The position numbers were made by a program, and so were the translations under genes. The notes beneath the pieces are model-generated. The model was not told the DNA's origin and searched no databases. It was given only the letters and a program-made list of their open reading frames with translations. From Streptomyces sp. NBC_01276 (GTDB lineage Bacteria > Actinomycetota > Actinomycetes > Streptomycetales > Streptomycetaceae), in the NCBI RefSeq assembly GCF_041435355.1, contig NZ_CP108443.1:519106-583105 (forward strand): a DNA stretch of 64,000 nt, read 5' to 3'. This document shows positions 36,884 through 46,173 of the stretch, one piece after another. Every line of letters begins with the position of its first letter. Within the stretch, counting starts at the first letter, position 1.

Positions 36884-37150
36884 TTAGAGCCGGCTATTGC
36901 CGCGTCCGTCCGTCTGTTGCCCTGGTCCGTCCTGGCTGCGGGCATCCTCCGGACGGTGGATGTTGTCGGCACGCAGGCCGGCGCTGTCGTGGGTGAGGTC
37001 GAAGAGGACTCTGTCGCCGGGACGCAGACAGGGGCCCTTTCCGTGGATGGCCCGGGCTTCGGCCCGGATGTCCGGTCCGGTCCCGTCCTGGCTGATGAGA
37101 CCGGTACCCCGGTCAGGGTCGAACCACTTCACGACTCCGCAGGGTGACAT
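36884..37150 (-). CDS. cold-shock-domain protein, second copy
   Basis: ATG at 37150 gives 88 residues starting SPCGVVKWFDPDRGTGLISQ. RNP1 is altered to RGTGLI and RNP2 is hard to recognise (DIRAEARAIHG). DRVLFDLTHDSAGLRADNI matches the end of the fold, followed by a polar tail. The stop TAA touches the IS5 element end. Upstream, on the same strand, lies the structured repeat at 37491-37683 at a distance, so its promoter is not certain. Confidence 0.75.
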   Translation of the reverse strand: MSPCGVVKWFDPDRGTGLISQDGTGPDIRAEARAIHGKGPCLRPGDRVLFDLTHDSAGLRADNIHRPEDARSQDGPGQQTDGRGNSRL

Positions 37151-37993
37151 GCTCTGCCTCCTCATTGGCCGGATCTGGAAGCCGATACTGTCCGCCTGCT
37201 CTCGGCTGGAGGGGAGGGCGTGATCAGGGGCGTGATGCAGTGGATTCCGGCGTGGCTGCAGGCGGCGGGCGCCCCTTGCGCGGTGGGCTGCGGGGGCATG
37301 CCAGCACCGCCCCCCTGCCTGGGAGCAGACGGGTGGTGCTGGCCGATCCGGCTGGTTCCGCGCTGGTGGGCCATGGCGCCGGCCTACTTTCGACCGGCTG
37401 ACGGCTGGGGGCTCGTCCGCTGCGGCATCGGGACTCCTTGCCGGTGGACGGTACGGGGATGCGAGAAGACGGAGAGCTGCGGCGGGGGAGTGGCCGGTGT
37501 CAGCGTCGGGCGTCAACTCTCGCCTCCGCTTGTCACGCGGGATGCCGAACGCGGTGCTTGTGATGCCGGGTGGTGGCCGGGTGTGGTTATGGTCGGTTCA
37601 GTCCGCGTCGACAGGGCGTGCGCGGGCGAGGCCCGGTGACCAGAGCGCTCTGGTGGCAGTAGCACCGGGCCGCCCAACCACCCCGAGGACGAAGGTCCCG
37701 GCTACGCACGCGCGGCCTTTGGGTGCGGCCGCCCGCCCGGCGGGGCCGAGCGGCAGGCCGGGCACTCCTGTGGCTCGCCCCGGACTGCCCCACCACCAAC
37801 GTCGTCTACGAGCCCGCCCCTGAACAACGGCATGAAGGCCTGGGGCGGCCGGCACAGTACGGGTCTGCCTGGGTCAGGTGCTGCGCGCCTGCAGCTGTGG
37901 TGGTGGTTGTCCGTGGGACGGTCGTGGCTGAGCTTGCCGGCGCGTGAGCGTTCGAGTGCCGGTGTGAGACACCGTGGACCTTGGGCGGATGGG
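37151..37993 (+). other. intergenic region with structured repeat
   Basis: No gene is convincing among the open frames here. The main feature is the repeat element at 37491-37683. The stretch 37850-37993 could hold the MFS promoter, but I see no clear -10/-35 pair. Confidence 0.5.
37491..37683 (+). repeat. ~190-bp structured intergenic repeat, copy 1
   Basis: It aligns over its whole length with 47663-47858 at roughly 85% identity. The 3' end contains nested inverted repeats: GGCCCGGTG ... CACCGGGCC enclosing the palindrome CCAGAGCGCTCTGG. GTGGTTATGGT in the middle also occurs upstream of the MerR-type gene (about 45068). It is a candidate structured RNA, attenuator or non-autonomous mobile unit. 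Confidence 0.65.
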
Positions 37994-39427
37994 ATGGCGG
38001 GTATGACGGGACCGGCTGGTGCTGGGGCTGCGGGAGATGTGCCGGGCGCGCGGCGGATTCTGGCGCCGTTGGCGTTGGCGCAGTTCATCTGCAGTTTCGC
38101 GGGTTCGAACATGAACGTGATGATCAATGACATCAGCGAGGACCTGGACACCACGGTGCAGGGCGTGCAGGTCGCGATCACGATCTTCCTGCTGGTGATG
38201 GCCGCGCTGATGATTCCGGGCGGGAAACTCACGGACAAGTGGGGCCGCAAACGCTGTCTGCTGGCGGGCCTGGTCGTCTACGGGGTGGGGGCGGTGCTCA
38301 GCGCGGTGGCGCCGGGGCTGGGTGTGCTGATCCTCGGGAACTCGATCCTGGAGGGTGTGGGCACGGCGTTGCTGATCCCGCCGGTCTACATCCTGACGAC
38401 GCTGCTGTTCACCGGTACGGCGGCCCGGGCGCACGCGTTCGGGGTGATCATGGCGATGGGCGGGATCGGTGCGGCCGCGGGGCCGCTGATCGGCGGGCTG
38501 ATCACGAGTGCGATCAGCTGGCGGGCGGCGTTCGTGTTCCAGGCGCTGGTGATCGTGGTGATCGTCGTGCTGAGCCGCGGGATCGACGATCCGCTGCCGC
38601 CCGACCCCACCCGCCCCTTCGACACCGTGGGGGCCGTGCTGTCGGCGGCAGGTCTCGTACTGCTGGTCACCGGCATCCTGGCCGTCGACAACAACGGCTG
38701 GCTGGCACTGTGCCTGCTGCTGGCCGGCGCTCTGGTGCTGGCGGGCTTCTTCGCCTGGGTACGGGGGCGCGAACGCGCGGGCAAGGAGGCCCTGCTGTCG
38801 ACCACCCTTTTCCGCAACCGCACCTCCAACCTGGGCCTGATCACCCAGAACACCCAGTGGCTGATGCTCATGGGCGTCTCCTTCACCGTCGCCGCCTACC
38901 TGCAGGTCGTCCGCGGCTACGACGCGATCCAGACCGGCGTGATCTTCACCGCCGCGACCCTCGGCATCCTCGCCTCGTCACTGGCCGCGGAGAAACTGGC
39001 CCGCCGGCGCGCGCAGCGCACCCTGATCATGACCGGCTTCGTGGTGACCGTCGCCGGCATCGCCGTCCTGATCGCCCTGGTCGCCGGGACACCCGGCCCG
39101 TGGGCGTTCGCTCCTGGACTGCTGCTGATCGGTCTGGGGCTGGGGGTGATGCTCACCCCGTCGGTGAACATGGTCCAGTCGTGCTTCCCCGAATCCCGCC
39201 AGGGCGAGATCTCGGGGCTGTCGCGCAGCATCTCCAACCTCGGCTCCTCGCTGGGGACGGCGGTGGCGGGAACGATCCTGGTGTCGGGGCTCAGCATGGG
39301 CGCGTACGCGGCAGCGATGGCGGCCCTGGCCGTGGTCGGCGTGGGCGGCCTGGCGGCCGCCGCCCTCCTCCCGCGCACCCACCCGACAGCGGCCGCCGCA
39401 GGCGAAGGGACACCGCGAGTGCCGTGA
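37994..39427 (+). CDS. MFS drug-efflux transporter, DHA2 type
   Basis: ATG at 37994 is the likeliest start (477 residues); the frame is open further upstream but reads as low-complexity sequence. Fourteen hydrophobic segments can be traced from LALAQFICSFAGSNMNVMIN to the C-terminus. The MFS motif A is GGKLTDKWGRKRCLL and motif C-like GIGAAAGPLIGGLI follows. It probably exports drugs or metabolites by proton antiport across the membrane. No TetR regulator is adjacent. A link to the terpene cluster 3 kb away is possible but unsupported. Confidence 0.92.
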   Translation: MAGMTGPAGAGAAGDVPGARRILAPLALAQFICSFAGSNMNVMINDISEDLDTTVQGVQVAITIFLLVMAALMIPGGKLTDKWGRKRCLLAGLVVYGVGAVLSAVAPGLGVLILGNSILEGVGTALLIPPVYILTTLLFTGTAARAHAFGVIMAMGGIGAAAGPLIGGLITSAISWRAAFVFQALVIVVIVVLSRGIDDPLPPDPTRPFDTVGAVLSAAGLVLLVTGILAVDNNGWLALCLLLAGALVLAGFFAWVRGRERAGKEALLSTTLFRNRTSNLGLITQNTQWLMLMGVSFTVAAYLQVVRGYDAIQTGVIFTAATLGILASSLAAEKLARRRAQRTLIMTGFVVTVAGIAVLIALVAGTPGPWAFAPGLLLIGLGLGVMLTPSVNMVQSCFPESRQGEISGLSRSISNLGSSLGTAVAGTILVSGLSMGAYAAAMAALAVVGVGGLAAAALLPRTHPTAAAAGEGTPRVP

Positions 39428-39514
39428 CCGACCATCGGGCCGCATGCGGTGCGCTTACCGATCGGGCGGGCCGGGGCGGGCTGTCGAGGGCCTGCTCCGC
39501 TGTGTCGAAAGGTG

Positions 39515-41064
39515 TCAGTGGGAGCGTGCTTCGGCGCGGTCGAGTTCTTCGTCGAGGGCGATGGCGGCGTCGATGAGGGCGAGGTGGGTGAAGGCCTGCG
39601 GGAAGTTGCCCAGCTGCTCGCCCGAGGGGCCGATCTCCTCGGCGAACAGGCCGACGTGGTTGGCGTAGGTGAGCATCTTGGAGAAGGAGTACCGGGCCTG
39701 GTCGAGGCGTCCGGCCCGGGCGAGCGCCTCCACGTAGAGGAAGCTGCACAGGTTGAAGGTTCCCTCCGAACCGCGCAGGCCGTCGGGGGAGGCACCTGGG
39801 TCGTAGCGGTAGACGAGGATGGCGCTGACGAGCTCGCCGTCCATGGCGTCGAGGGTGCTCAGCCAGTCCGGGTCGTCGGGGGTGACGAAGCCGACCTTGG
39901 GCATCAGGAGCAGGGACGGGTCGAGGACGTCGGTGTCGTAGTGCTGGACGAAGGCACGGCGTTCGACGTTCCAGCCGCGCTCGACGATCTGCCGCAGGAC
40001 CTCGTCGCGTGCTCCCAGCCAGCGGGTCAGATCACCGGGGCGGGAGTGGGCGGTGGCGAGTTTGACGGCGCGGTCGAAGGCGACCCAGGTCATCAGCCTG
40101 CTGTAGGTGAAGTTCTGGCGGCCGCCCCGGGTCTCCCAGATGCCCTCGTCCGGGCGATCCCAGTTGTCGGTGAGCCAGTCCACGACGCGCGCGAAGGCGT
40201 GCCAGCCACGGATGCCGCCGATGTCCCGGGCCTGCGCGAGGGCGTAAGCGGCCTCGCCGTAGATGTCGAGCTGGATCTCCGGTCGGCGGCCGCGTTTCCG
40301 GCCCGTACCGGGGCGGAGCGCCGGTCGCCCTCCAGGTGGTCCAGCACCTCCTCGGTCAGGTGCGGTTCGCCGTCGACCCGGTACGTGATCTGCAGCGGCT
40401 CGCCCGAGGCGGTACCGCCGGCGTCCAAGCGCTCGCGCAGCCACCGGCGGAAGGCGTTCGCCTCCGCGGTGAAGCCCAGGTCGATCAGGGACCGCACCGA
40501 CAGGGAGGCGTCACGGACCCAGGTGTAGCGGTGGTCCCAGTTGCGCTCCCCGCCGATCTGTTCGGGCAGCCCCATCGTGGCGGCGGCGATCGGGGCACCG
40601 GTGGGAGCGTAGGTGAGGAGCTTGAGCGTGATGGCTGAACGGGTGACCATCTCGTGCCAGCGGCCACGGTAGCGGGAGGCACGCAGCCAGTTCAGCCAGA
40701 ACCCGCTGCAAGCGTCGAAGCCGGCGAGGACCGCGTCGGTGGAGGGCGCCTCACCCCCGGGCCGGCCGCTGAGACCGCCCGCCGAGCCGGCTTCGGTGGT
40801 GAGGACGACCGCGGCGCGTTCCCCGGCCTGCAGGGTGAAGCGGGCGGAGACGTCGGTGCCGTCCGGGTGCAGCATGATCGACGCGGTGACCTGCAGGTGC
40901 AGGTCCGTGCCGGGCCCCCGGAACAGCACCGACCCGTCGTCCAGGCTTCTCAGGTCGTGCGGTGCCCGGCCGTAGTCGAAACGGGGCTTGCACAGCAGCT
41001 CGAACGGCATGCTGCCCCGCACCACCCGCACGGCCCGGATCAGCCGGTGCCGGGCGGACGGCGT
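39515..41064 (-). pseudogene. GH15 family glucanase/trehalase-like, truncated and frameshifted
   Basis: The C-terminal half (39515 to about 40280) has QLDIYGEAAYALAQARDIGG, WETRGGRQNFTYSRLMTWVA and HVGLFAEEIGPSGEQLGNFPQ, with catalytic Glu regions of GH15 enzymes. The N-terminal half, in another frame, includes RYRGRWHEMVTRSAITLKLL and GGERNWDHRYTWVRDASLSV. The break is a CC insertion near 40275: a duplicated fragment at 53066-53250 reads straight through the same spot. The first 120 or so residues of the family are missing; the gene starts abruptly near ARHRLIRAVRV and abuts a truncated GalU gene. Confidence 0.85.
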
Positions 41065-41077
41065 CGAGGACGCTGGA

Positions 41078-41791
41078 GCCGACCAGATCGCGATCGTCAC
41101 AGGCACCGGCGAGACCGGCCGACAGGTCCGCCACTACTTCAGCGAAGACACCGCCCTCAGGGACTTCCTCACCGGCCGCGGCCAGGAAGACAAGTACGCG
41201 CCGATCGCGCACCTCCACGAACAGGCCCAGTTCGCCTTCATCGAACAGCCCCGCGACGGCCGGTACGGAACCGCCCTGCCCGTCATGCTCGCCTCCGGCT
41301 TCATCAGCGGCGACGATTTCCTCCTCCTCGCCGGCGACGACCTCCTGCTGCGCGCTGACGGCGGCCACGACCTCGCCGACCTGACCACCGCCCGCACCCG
41401 GGCAGGAACCCCCGGCGCGATCGCCGCAGCCACCGTCCCGGGGCACTCGGCACACCGATACGGCATCCTCACCCCCCCCCGCACCACGCCAGCCGGCCAC
41501 CCCGTCCTCGACTCCATCGCCGAGAAGCCCACCGGCTACACCCAGCCCACCGCCTACATCAACATCTCCCGCGCCCTGCTCTCGGGCGACGCCGTCCCCT
41601 ACTTCGACAAGCTCCAGCCCTCCAAGGCCAACGGCGAGTACCAGGCCACCGCCGCGATCGCCGCCTACGCCCGCGACCACGAGGTCCTCATCCACCCGGT
41701 CGCCGGCGAGTACCACGACTGCGGCAACACCACCGGCTGGCTCGCCGCCAACAACGCCGCCGCCCGCGCGCACGCCATCACCACACGGTGA
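41078..41791 (+). pseudogene. galU: UTP-glucose-1-phosphate uridylyltransferase, N-terminus missing
   Basis: The frame reads ADQIAIVTGTGETGRQVRHY, AQFAFIEQPRDGRYGTALPV, DDFLLLAGDDLL, VLDSIAEKPTGYTQPTAYIN and GEYHDCGNTTGWLAAN, matching GalU-type nucleotidyltransferases from about residue 60 on. The N-terminal GXGTRxxP nucleotide-binding motif is absent. The gene begins at a junction (about 41064-41078) with the truncated GH15 gene on the other strand, so one deletion or recombination event removed both 5' ends. Its stop overlaps the Nudix start. Confidence 0.8.
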
Positions 41792-42290
41792 CCGCCCCGG
41801 CCGTCCCCGTCCGGACCAGCGCCGTCATCCTCGACGGCGACCAGCTCTGCCTGATCCACCGCCGCCGCCCCGCCGGCGACCAGTACTCCGTACCCGGCGG
41901 CCTCGTCCAAGACCTCGAACCCATCCCCGCAGCCCTCGCCCGCGAACTGCGCGAAGAACTCGACCTCGACCTCGACGAGGTACCCCAGGCCCCAGAACTG
42001 CGCTGGGTACAGGACCAGATCACCAACCGGCCCGGCACCACCACCCCGCTGCGCCGCCTCCACCTTGTCCACCTGGTTCGCCTGCCCCCGGTGTCCGGCC
42101 CACCATCGCCACCACCGAGCAGGACGCCCAAGACGACACCGACGTGACCTGGGTCGACTACCGCGAAGCCGCCCGATTCCACCTCTACCCCGACATTCGG
42201 CCCGCCCTGCGCGAACTGCCCGACGCCGGCCACACCACGCCACCGGTTTGGCTGGAACCCATGACCGACCACACCTACCAGTGGAGGTAA
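41788..42290 (+). pseudogene. Nudix hydrolase, frameshifted near the C-terminus
   Basis: GTG at 41788 overlaps the GalU stop. The Nudix box is GGLVQDLEPIPAALARELREELDLDL (residues about 37-62; G, E and REL-EEL present). The frame in use ends early at 42147 in low-complexity sequence. A shift near 42090 restores a natural C-terminus (TTEQDAQDDTDVTWVDYREA to DHTYQW, stop at 42288-42290). It may be a real lesion or a sequencing error. The protein would hydrolyse a nucleoside diphosphate linked to another moiety. Confidence 0.75.
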
Positions 42291-42433
42291 CCGCCCGCCT
42301 GCTCGTGCGAGACCAGACAACTCCCGGATCCCCGCGCAGGTCCCTCGCAGCGGGGGTCCCGTTGGCAGCCGGGCGGTGCCAGAGCGTCGCCGTACCGTTG
42401 GGAAGCTGGATCTTCCCAATGCGGTAGAGGGTG

Positions 42434-43312
42434 ATGAATGTGACGGTGACTGTGCCTCGGCATGTGCTGCCCGGCGGCCTGGCTCGCCGTGCCGAGGCGC
42501 TCGACAAGAGCGCGGCATGGCACATCAGGCAACTGGACTCTTCACCAGAGGCGTTCACGCTGGCATTCGGGACGTCATCCCTGGCGGCCCTGACGCACTG
42601 CGGTGAGGATCCGCGTGCGGCGGACCTGGCGACCTGGGAGGCATGGGTGACGGCCATGCAGGTCGGATCGGCCCTGTTCGCCACCTCGACGGCGACGGCC
42701 GGCACGGTGGAGTGCCGCATCGCGGACGAGGTTCGCACCCTCCAGGCGGGCGGGCCGCAGTACGCCGGAAACCCGGAGAACTGGATCAGTGCCTTCTGGC
42801 TGGCGATCGTGTGCCGGGAGCCGGAGCGGCTGACGGCCCTGGCCCGCGTTCCCGTGGAGGTGCTCAGGGCATCAGGTGCCGAGTGCCCCGGATACGTGTA
42901 CCCCTGGGTGGAGACCCTGCAGACCTGGTGGAGCCGCGGCGGTGATCTGGGCGCCTCGCTGGACGCTGCGATCGCGGGTACCGATCCGGAAGGGCTTCAC
43001 CGGGACGACCGGAGCCTGATGCTGCGGATTCTCTACCCTCCGATGAACCTCTTCCTGCTCTACGTCACCGCCGATCACGCAGGCTTCAACGAGGCACTGG
43101 CCGATGCGCTCCAGTGGCACAGGGAGTACTGGACAGGCCTCGACGAGGGCGCTGGTGCCGGCGACAGCAACAGCCTTGTCGCGCTCGGCCCCCTGGCCAT
43201 GGCCTGCCTGGCGCACGATGCCGGGTTCCCGCTGACCATCGAGTCGGATTACCTTCCCAGGCACCTCGTCGCAGGCAGCTGGGTCGGCGAGTGCGACACC
43301 CTGAGCACATAG
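42434..43312 (+). CDS. Imm49-family immunity protein
   Basis: ATG at 42434 (or the adjacent GTG at 42431) follows AGAGG. The 292-residue protein is all-helical and shows the Imm49 pattern: DLATWEAWVTAMQVGSALFA, GTVECRIADEVRTLQ, GNPENWISAFWLAIVCREPE, LYPPMNLFLLYVTADHAGFN and the C-terminal ALGPLAMACLAHDAGFPLTIE with YLPRHLV. Imm49 proteins neutralise toxins of polymorphic toxin systems, but many in Streptomyces are orphans with no toxin nearby. No toxin gene is visible here either. Confidence 0.88.
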   Translation: MNVTVTVPRHVLPGGLARRAEALDKSAAWHIRQLDSSPEAFTLAFGTSSLAALTHCGEDPRAADLATWEAWVTAMQVGSALFATSTATAGTVECRIADEVRTLQAGGPQYAGNPENWISAFWLAIVCREPERLTALARVPVEVLRASGAECPGYVYPWVETLQTWWSRGGDLGASLDAAIAGTDPEGLHRDDRSLMLRILYPPMNLFLLYVTADHAGFNEALADALQWHREYWTGLDEGAGAGDSNSLVALGPLAMACLAHDAGFPLTIESDYLPRHLVAGSWVGECDTLST

Positions 43313-43392
43313 AACCCCCCTGTCCGGCCCGGCCCCTGTCCGGCCCGGCCGCTGTCCGGCCCGCCATCGTTCGAGAGCCGATGAGAGCGCGG

Positions 43393-43947
43393 TCAGGGCT
43401 GTTGCGGGAGGTTGAGCAGCATGGCGTGGAAGAGGGGGGCGCTGGGGATTCGGGGGCGCAGGTCCCCGAGGGTGGTCCAGCCCCACGATTGGTAGAGGAG
43501 GTGGACCTTGGGGTGGTCCTGGTCGACGAGGAGGGTGGCCCGCTGCTCGGTGCGGGGGGCGAGGAGTGAGTCGTGGAGCCGGCGGCTGGTGCCGGTCCTT
43601 CGCCATGGGGCGCGGACCATCAGCTCGCTGAGAGCGTATGTGCGCTGTCCGGTCTCCTGGATGAAGTCCGCCGGAACGGCGGTGAGGAGACGGCCCCACC
43701 ACGGTGCGGCGGGCGGGAGAGGGGCCCCGTAGGCATAGCCGACGGCCTGGTCGCCCTCGTAGCCCACCACGCACGTCCAGCCCGGGCGCCGGCTCCAGGC
43801 GTCGAGGCCTTCGGCGAACCGGTCGACGGCGGCGAACGGATCGGATTCCGCGGCCTGCTCGTAGACCTCGGCATACACGTCGAGCAGCATGGGCCGTAGC
43901 CGGGCCGCCTGCTGGTGGTCGTAGTGCCGGATGGCGATCGCGGTCAC
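43393..43947 (-). CDS. GNAT-family N-acetyltransferase
   Basis: GTG at 43947 gives 184 residues. The acetyl-CoA fold is visible: YALSELMVRAPWRRTGTSRR (strand beta4 and the Q/RxxGxG/A-like loop, here RRTGTS), ATLLVDQDHPKVHLLYQSWG (beta5 and the helix) and a C-terminal hydrophobic strand. The GxG loop is weak. It would transfer an acetyl group to an amine, substrate unknown. It starts 10 bases after the end of a truncated regulator gene on the same strand and was probably in its operon. Confidence 0.85.
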   Translation of the reverse strand: MTAIAIRHYDHQQAARLRPMLLDVYAEVYEQAAESDPFAAVDRFAEGLDAWSRRPGWTCVVGYEGDQAVGYAYGAPLPPAAPWWGRLLTAVPADFIQETGQRTYALSELMVRAPWRRTGTSRRLHDSLLAPRTEQRATLLVDQDHPKVHLLYQSWGWTTLGDLRPRIPSAPLFHAMLLNLPQQP

Positions 43948-43957
43948 AGGGCGGCTC

Positions 43958-44102
43958 CTATACGGCCAGGGTGCGGTGCAGGGTGGCGAGCCGGTCGGTG
44001 ATCCGGCGGCTGTCGAGCGAGGACGTGTCGATGGCGCTCAGGGCGGTGGCGGCTTCCTCACGGTGTCCTTGTGCGAGGTGCAGCTCGGCGAGCTGCACGC
44101 CG
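43958..44102 (-). pseudogene. C-terminal fragment of a TPR-type regulator
   Basis: The minus strand reads VQLAELHLAQGHREEAATAL, SAIDTSSLDSRRITDRL and ATLHRTLAV-stop. This matches the tetratricopeptide C-terminus of Streptomyces XRE regulators. The rest was removed by the IS110-type remnant that begins at about 44105. Confidence 0.55.
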
Positions 44103-44106
44103 CCTC

Positions 44107-44490
44107 GCCGTCGATCGCCCGCAGCGTGTGGGGCATCGCCCGGGAGGCGTCCGCGATGATGAACGCGTCCCTGGCGTCGGTCTTGGCCTCGCCTGGGTAA
44201 AGGTCGGCGATCCGCCGCATCGTCAGCCCCGGAAGGTAGGCGACCGGGCAGTCCATGTCCCTCGCGACCGCCAGCGGCAGGGCCCCGATTGAGGCGGGCT
44301 GGTCGACCACGACCAGCACTGTTCCGTGCTTGGCCTTCAGCTTGGTGAAGAGCTCGCGGAGCTTGGGTTCGGTGTTGGGTAACCGCTTATCGAAGGCCTT
44401 CTTGCCGGCCGGGGTGACGGAGGTGGCGTGGTGTTAGCCCTTGCCGACGTCCAGGCCGAGGAAGACGTCGATGTCGCCGGTGTCGATCAC
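44107..44490 (-). pseudogene. IS110-family transposase, N-terminal fragment
   Basis: The minus strand encodes DVFLGLDVGKG-stop-HHATSV, TVLVVVDQPASIGALPLAVA, AYLPGLTMRRIADLYPGEAKTD and ARDAFIIADASR, the DEDD-type N-terminal domain of IS110 transposases. A TAA interrupts it near 44433, and the C-terminal domain with the catalytic Ser is absent. Confidence 0.8.
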
Positions 44491-44672
44491 GTGCAGGCTC
44501 CTCCATCACGCTTTCGTCCGGCCTTGCCTCGGCACCGAGCTGCCACATCCACGTTACGGAGAGCTCTTCCGGCTCGGGTGAAGCCGGTGCTCAAGCCCCT
44601 CGTCAGCGGTCCGTCGATGCCTCCGGGCCCGGTGACACCGCTCCCCGGATCATGGTCAACAAGGGGGGGAAG

Positions 44673-44909
44673 TCATGCCGAGCCCGGAGGCCGGGAGCCC
44701 CATTGCGGAGCCAACGAAGACGGTAATGGGGGCAGGCGCAGGGCGTAGGTGCCGCCGCCGTGGCGCCCGGCGTTGTTGACAAGTTCGGAGACGACCAGGA
44801 CCACGCTGTCCGCGGCGTCCGGACCGACGGCCGGCCGCAGAGCCCCGAGGAAGCCCCGGGCCTCGGCGACAGCGCCATCGGAACGGGCGGCTGGGGCGTC
44901 GATGCTCAA
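44673..44909 (-). pseudogene. RsbW-like ATP-binding anti-sigma factor, truncated
   Basis: TTG at 44909 follows AGAGGGA. The 78-residue product has the start of a HATPase_c_2 domain: AARSDGAVAEARGFLGAL, PDAADSVVLVVSELVNNAGR (N-box with ELVNNA) and HGGGTYALRL. It then runs into unrelated residues where G1 and G2 boxes should follow. Family members are about 130-150 residues. A STAS-domain gene lies 2 kb downstream, but no functional link is shown. Confidence 0.65.
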
Positions 44910-45059
44910 CGTGTCCCTCTGGTGCTCCCCGCTCTGTCACCGTCGATGCCGGATCCCTGCCCGCCAGTTCTGTCCTGGCCCTCAACCGGCCAACCCCGCC
45001 GGCTGCGATTTTCTCGTCACGCGGCACCCGAAAATCTATGGCGGCGGGAGTAGACATTG

Positions 45060-45757
45060 GGCTGTGACGTGGTTATGGTTTCTCTCGTAACGCAGAGAGA
45101 CCGCAGGGCCCGGCAGAGACGAACTGCCGGGCAGCAGTACCCGCAGTTGCAGTTCGTTTGGACGGTGCGGCGGTGGAGTTCCGAAGCCAGCGGTTGCAGG
45201 ACGGTGACGGGACTGACGGCCGGACCGGGTGGCCCGCAGTGATCAGGGGCCGCCGCAAGCAGTACCGCAGTGGCAGTACCCGCAGTTGGCAGTACCCAGC
45301 AGTGAAGTCAGTGAGCAGTGCCTCGGTGAAGGCGTCGGCTGCGGGCGCGCGCACCGGGAGGTTCGGCAGTGGGGTTCTAAGCCAGAGCAGATGCAGGATG
45401 GGCGACGGGGCTGGCTGCCGAAGTGGCGCTGTGAGAAGCCACCAGTAGTACAAGCAGTAACAGCAGTTCGCAGTTCCCGTTTGGTAAGTGATCGATCCAG
45501 AGGGAAGAACGGAGGAGCCGAGCGCCATCAGGATCGCCCGGGCGTAAGTCTGAGTCCGGGTACCGCAGGACATCGATAGTGAGGTGGTCTCCGGTCAAGC
45601 AACCGCGATCCCCGCACTCCCGGCAGAAGTCAGGTCGGGTCGGCGGAAACAGAAGGCCGGCGCAGTAGCAGGGCCGGCAGATGGTGTAGCAGTTCCTTCG
45701 GGGCCCGGGTGCCGTAACGGCACCCGGGCCCCTCCACGCGTTCCACAGAGAGGTGCA
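45060..45757 (+). promoter_or_regulatory. long GCAGT-rich leader upstream of the MerR-type gene
   Basis: About 690 bases contain no convincing gene but around twenty GCAGT motifs, often as GCAGTA or GCAGTT clusters (45129-45150, 45259-45335, 45444-45478). GTGGTTATGGT near 45068 matches a segment of the 190-bp repeats. A perfect hairpin (45700-45732) lies just before the ribosome site. A regulatory leader RNA or dense protein-binding array is plausible. Confidence 0.5.
45700..45732 (+). promoter_or_regulatory. 16-bp stem hairpin before the MerR-type gene
   Basis: GGGGCCCGGGTGCCGT and ACGGCACCCGGGCCCC are exact complements around a single A. The hairpin ends 18 bases before the AGAGAGG ribosome site, so it could act as an attenuator or protect the leader. 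Confidence 0.7.
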
Positions 45758-46096
45758 ATGACCGCAGACGACTCGTTCGGCCGTCTCGATGACGACGACT
45801 ACCCCGCCTACACCATGGGCCGGGCCGCAGAAATGCTCGGCACCACCCAGGGCTTCCTCCGCGCCATCGGCGAAGCCCGCCTGATCACCCCGCTACGGTC
45901 TGCGGGCGGACACCGCCGCTACTCCCGCTACCAGCTGCGCATCGCCGCCCGCGCCCGGGAACTCGTCGACCAGGGCACTCCCATCGAGGCCGCCTGCCGG
46001 ATCGTCATCCTCGAAGACCAGCTCGAAGAAGCCCAGCGCCTCAACGCCGAATACCGCCGCACTGCCGAGTCAGTCAATCCGGGAGCCGGGGCTTGA
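45758..46096 (+). CDS. MerR-type DNA-binding regulator
   Basis: ATG at 45758 follows AGAGAGG. The 112-residue protein has a MerR-type winged helix-turn-helix: YPAYTMGRAAEMLGTTQGFL, RAIGEARLITPLRSAGGHRR and YSRYQLRIAARARELVDQGT, then a C-terminal helix (RIVILEDQLEEAQRLNAEYR) suited to dimerisation. No cysteine-rich effector site is present. Close relatives are conserved throughout Streptomyces. The unusual leader with hairpin suggests post-transcriptional control. Confidence 0.9.
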   Translation: MTADDSFGRLDDDDYPAYTMGRAAEMLGTTQGFLRAIGEARLITPLRSAGGHRRYSRYQLRIAARARELVDQGTPIEAACRIVILEDQLEEAQRLNAEYRRTAESVNPGAGA

Positions 46097-46173
46097 GCTG
46101 GGGCGCGCCTGCCAGGTCTCGGCAGACCGTGCTCTCACGCAGAAGTCGAGAGCAACAGGCTGGCGGGGGAGGG

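Noticed and set aside
37220..37639. Frame encoding a Trp/Cys-rich 139-residue protein
   Set aside because: It overlaps the structured repeat, lacks a ribosome site and has no counterpart in the second repeat copy.
42434..43312. A polymorphic toxin locus around Imm49
   Set aside because: Neighbours are a broken Nudix gene and an acetyltransferase; no large toxin with secretion or pretoxin domains is present.
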